The notes under the pieces: model-generated | Database searches by the model: none | Told to the model about the DNA's origin: nothing | Seen by the model: the letters and a program-made list of their open reading frames with translations, nothing else | Source of the DNA: Solobacterium sp. | GTDB lineage: Bacteria > Bacillota_I > Bacilli_A > Erysipelotrichales > Erysipelotrichaceae | Assembly: GCA_017543005.1 (NCBI GenBank) | Contig: JAFWEA010000156.1 | Location: forward strand, 1 to 13,255 | Direction: 5' to 3' | Length of the DNA: 13,255 bases | Part shown: positions 12,703 through 13,255 of the stretch, piece by piece | Layout of the letters: the number at the start of each line of letters is the position of its first letter | How positions within the stretch are numbered: the stretch's first letter is position 1 | Program-made: the position numbers and the translations under genes

Positions 12703-13197
12703 TCAGTCGGCTGTATTCGGAATCTTTCTGACGGTCAGCTCAACTGTGTTTTCCAGCCGGACCAGTTCTACCCCGGCCGCCCGCAGCATCCGCTTGCTGG
12801 CCATTGTTGTCTCCGTATCCGCATATTTGTCGGATTCGTAGACAATTTTTTTAATGCCTGACTGAATGATTGCCTTGGCACATTCATTGCACGGGAACAG
12901 CGACACATAGATCGTGCACCCGGCGACCGGCCGCGGACTGTTCAGAATGGCATTCAGTTCCGCATGGACAACAAACGCATACTTGGAAACCAGCACGCCG
13001 CCTTCTCTTTCCCACGGGAATTCATCATCGCTGCAGCCCTTCGGGAATCCGTTGTAACCGACGGAGACAACCCGTTTGTTTTCATCAACGATCGCTGCCC
13101 CGACCTGGGTATTCGGATCCTTGGAGCGCAAGGCGGACAGATGGGCCAGGCCCATGAAGTACTCATCCCAGCTGAGTGTATCCTGACGTTTCGGCAT
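12703..13197 (-). CDS. dCMP deaminase (deoxycytidylate deaminase, ComEB-like)
   Basis: This is a 164-residue zinc enzyme of the cytidine/deoxycytidylate deaminase superfamily, predicted to convert dCMP to dUMP for dTMP synthesis. The zinc site is HAE (78-80; His78 ligand, Glu80 proton shuttle) and PCNEC (102-106; Cys103 and Cys106). The opening WDEYFMGLAHLSALRSKDP and the following VGAAIVD and GYNGFPKGC segments are characteristic of the dCMP deaminase branch rather than tRNA or guanine deaminases. The length is normal. Start: AAGGAGG (13205-13211) seven bases upstream. The ATG shares its A with the stop of the preceding gene (TAATG). The stop touches that of rnhC with no bases between. The B. 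subtilis relative is comEB in the competence cluster, but no com gene is visible here. Confidence 0.94.
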   Translation of the reverse strand: MPKRQDTLSWDEYFMGLAHLSALRSKDPNTQVGAAIVDENKRVVSVGYNGFPKGCSDDEFPWEREGGVLVSKYAFVVHAELNAILNSPRPVAGCTIYVSLFPCNECAKAIIQSGIKKIVYESDKYADTETTMASKRMLRAAGVELVRLENTVELTVRKIPNTAD

Positions 13198-13255
13198 TAT
13201 GAACCCTCCTTCACAACCGCTTCTATATATCCTTCCGTGCCGTAAAGCTGATCCA
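13197..13255 (-). CDS. C-terminal end of an unidentified gene upstream of dCMP deaminase (cut by window edge)
   Basis: One minus-strand frame stays open from the window edge and gives the last 18 residues, DQLYGTEGYIEAVVKEGS, before a TAA. That stop overlaps the dCMP deaminase ATG as TAATG. The stop-start overlap and the Shine-Dalgarno site for the deaminase lying inside these codons are typical of operon partners. The peptide is too short to identify. The other two frames give a stop or no natural end, so this frame is preferred. Confidence 0.55.
   Translation of the reverse strand, partial: DQLYGTEGYIEAVVKEGS

Noticed and set aside
12731..12745. CTGACGGTCAG as a terminator between rnhC and the deaminase gene
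   Set aside because: The stem is four bases with no following T-run on either strand, and it lies within the deaminase coding sequence.

Overview
The window looks like a housekeeping stretch of a Gram-positive chromosome (Bacillota). The best guess is a GC-rich member of the Erysipelotrichia. Support comes from the MutS2, RNase HIII, YsxC and Lon repertoire, from Shine-Dalgarno sites of the AGGAGG type, from CIRCE operators, and from two gene orders that resemble those known in Bacillus. The class-level placement is inference. There is no mobile element, CRISPR array, prophage or obvious recently transferred DNA, and almost every base is coding or recognisably regulatory.

Layout, left to right. 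(1) 1-203, minus: the N-terminal part of a YczE-like membrane protein, cut by the window edge. (2) 282-4531, minus: a protein-quality-control operon read in the order tig (trigger factor), lon (ATP-dependent protease), ysxC (ribosome-assembly GTPase), ending in an intrinsic terminator at 254-279. Its control region (4532-4695) carries two CIRCE-type inverted repeats, one over the -35 box and one over the predicted start point of a sigma-A-like promoter. This points to HrcA heat-shock repression of tig-lon-ysxC. (3) 4692-5342, minus: a 216-residue helical protein occupying the place of B. subtilis ysoA. (4) 5400-5476, minus: tRNA-Arg(UCU), with its own promoter and a terminator-like hairpin. 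(5) 5590-5964, plus: a small single-pass membrane protein of unknown function, with a strong terminator. (6) 5989-11777, minus: a tightly packed operon read cvpA-like, mutS2, uvrC, D,D-carboxypeptidase (VanY/M15B type), with junctions of -4, +2 and +4 bases. (7) 11845-12702, plus: rnhC (RNase HIII), divergent from cvpA as in B. subtilis. (8) 12703-13255, minus: dCMP deaminase and the last 18 codons of an upstream gene coupled to it.

How the genes fit together. The tig-lon-ysxC unit combines nascent-chain folding, proteolysis and 50S assembly. The cvpA-mutS2-uvrC-vanY unit combines a membrane protein, a mismatch-protein-like ATPase now linked to collided ribosomes, nucleotide-excision repair and cell-wall trimming. 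RnhC removes RNA from RNA-DNA hybrids, and dCMP deaminase feeds dTMP synthesis.

The most interesting signals are regulatory. They are the paired CIRCE operators on tig-lon-ysxC, and two plus-strand genes whose only plausible promoter (TAAAAT) ends exactly six bases before the ATG with no usable Shine-Dalgarno site, which suggests leaderless mRNAs. Several open frames implied by a naive longest-ORF reading start too early (lon, the carboxypeptidase, cvpA), and corrected starts are given. No wholly new multi-gene system is visible.
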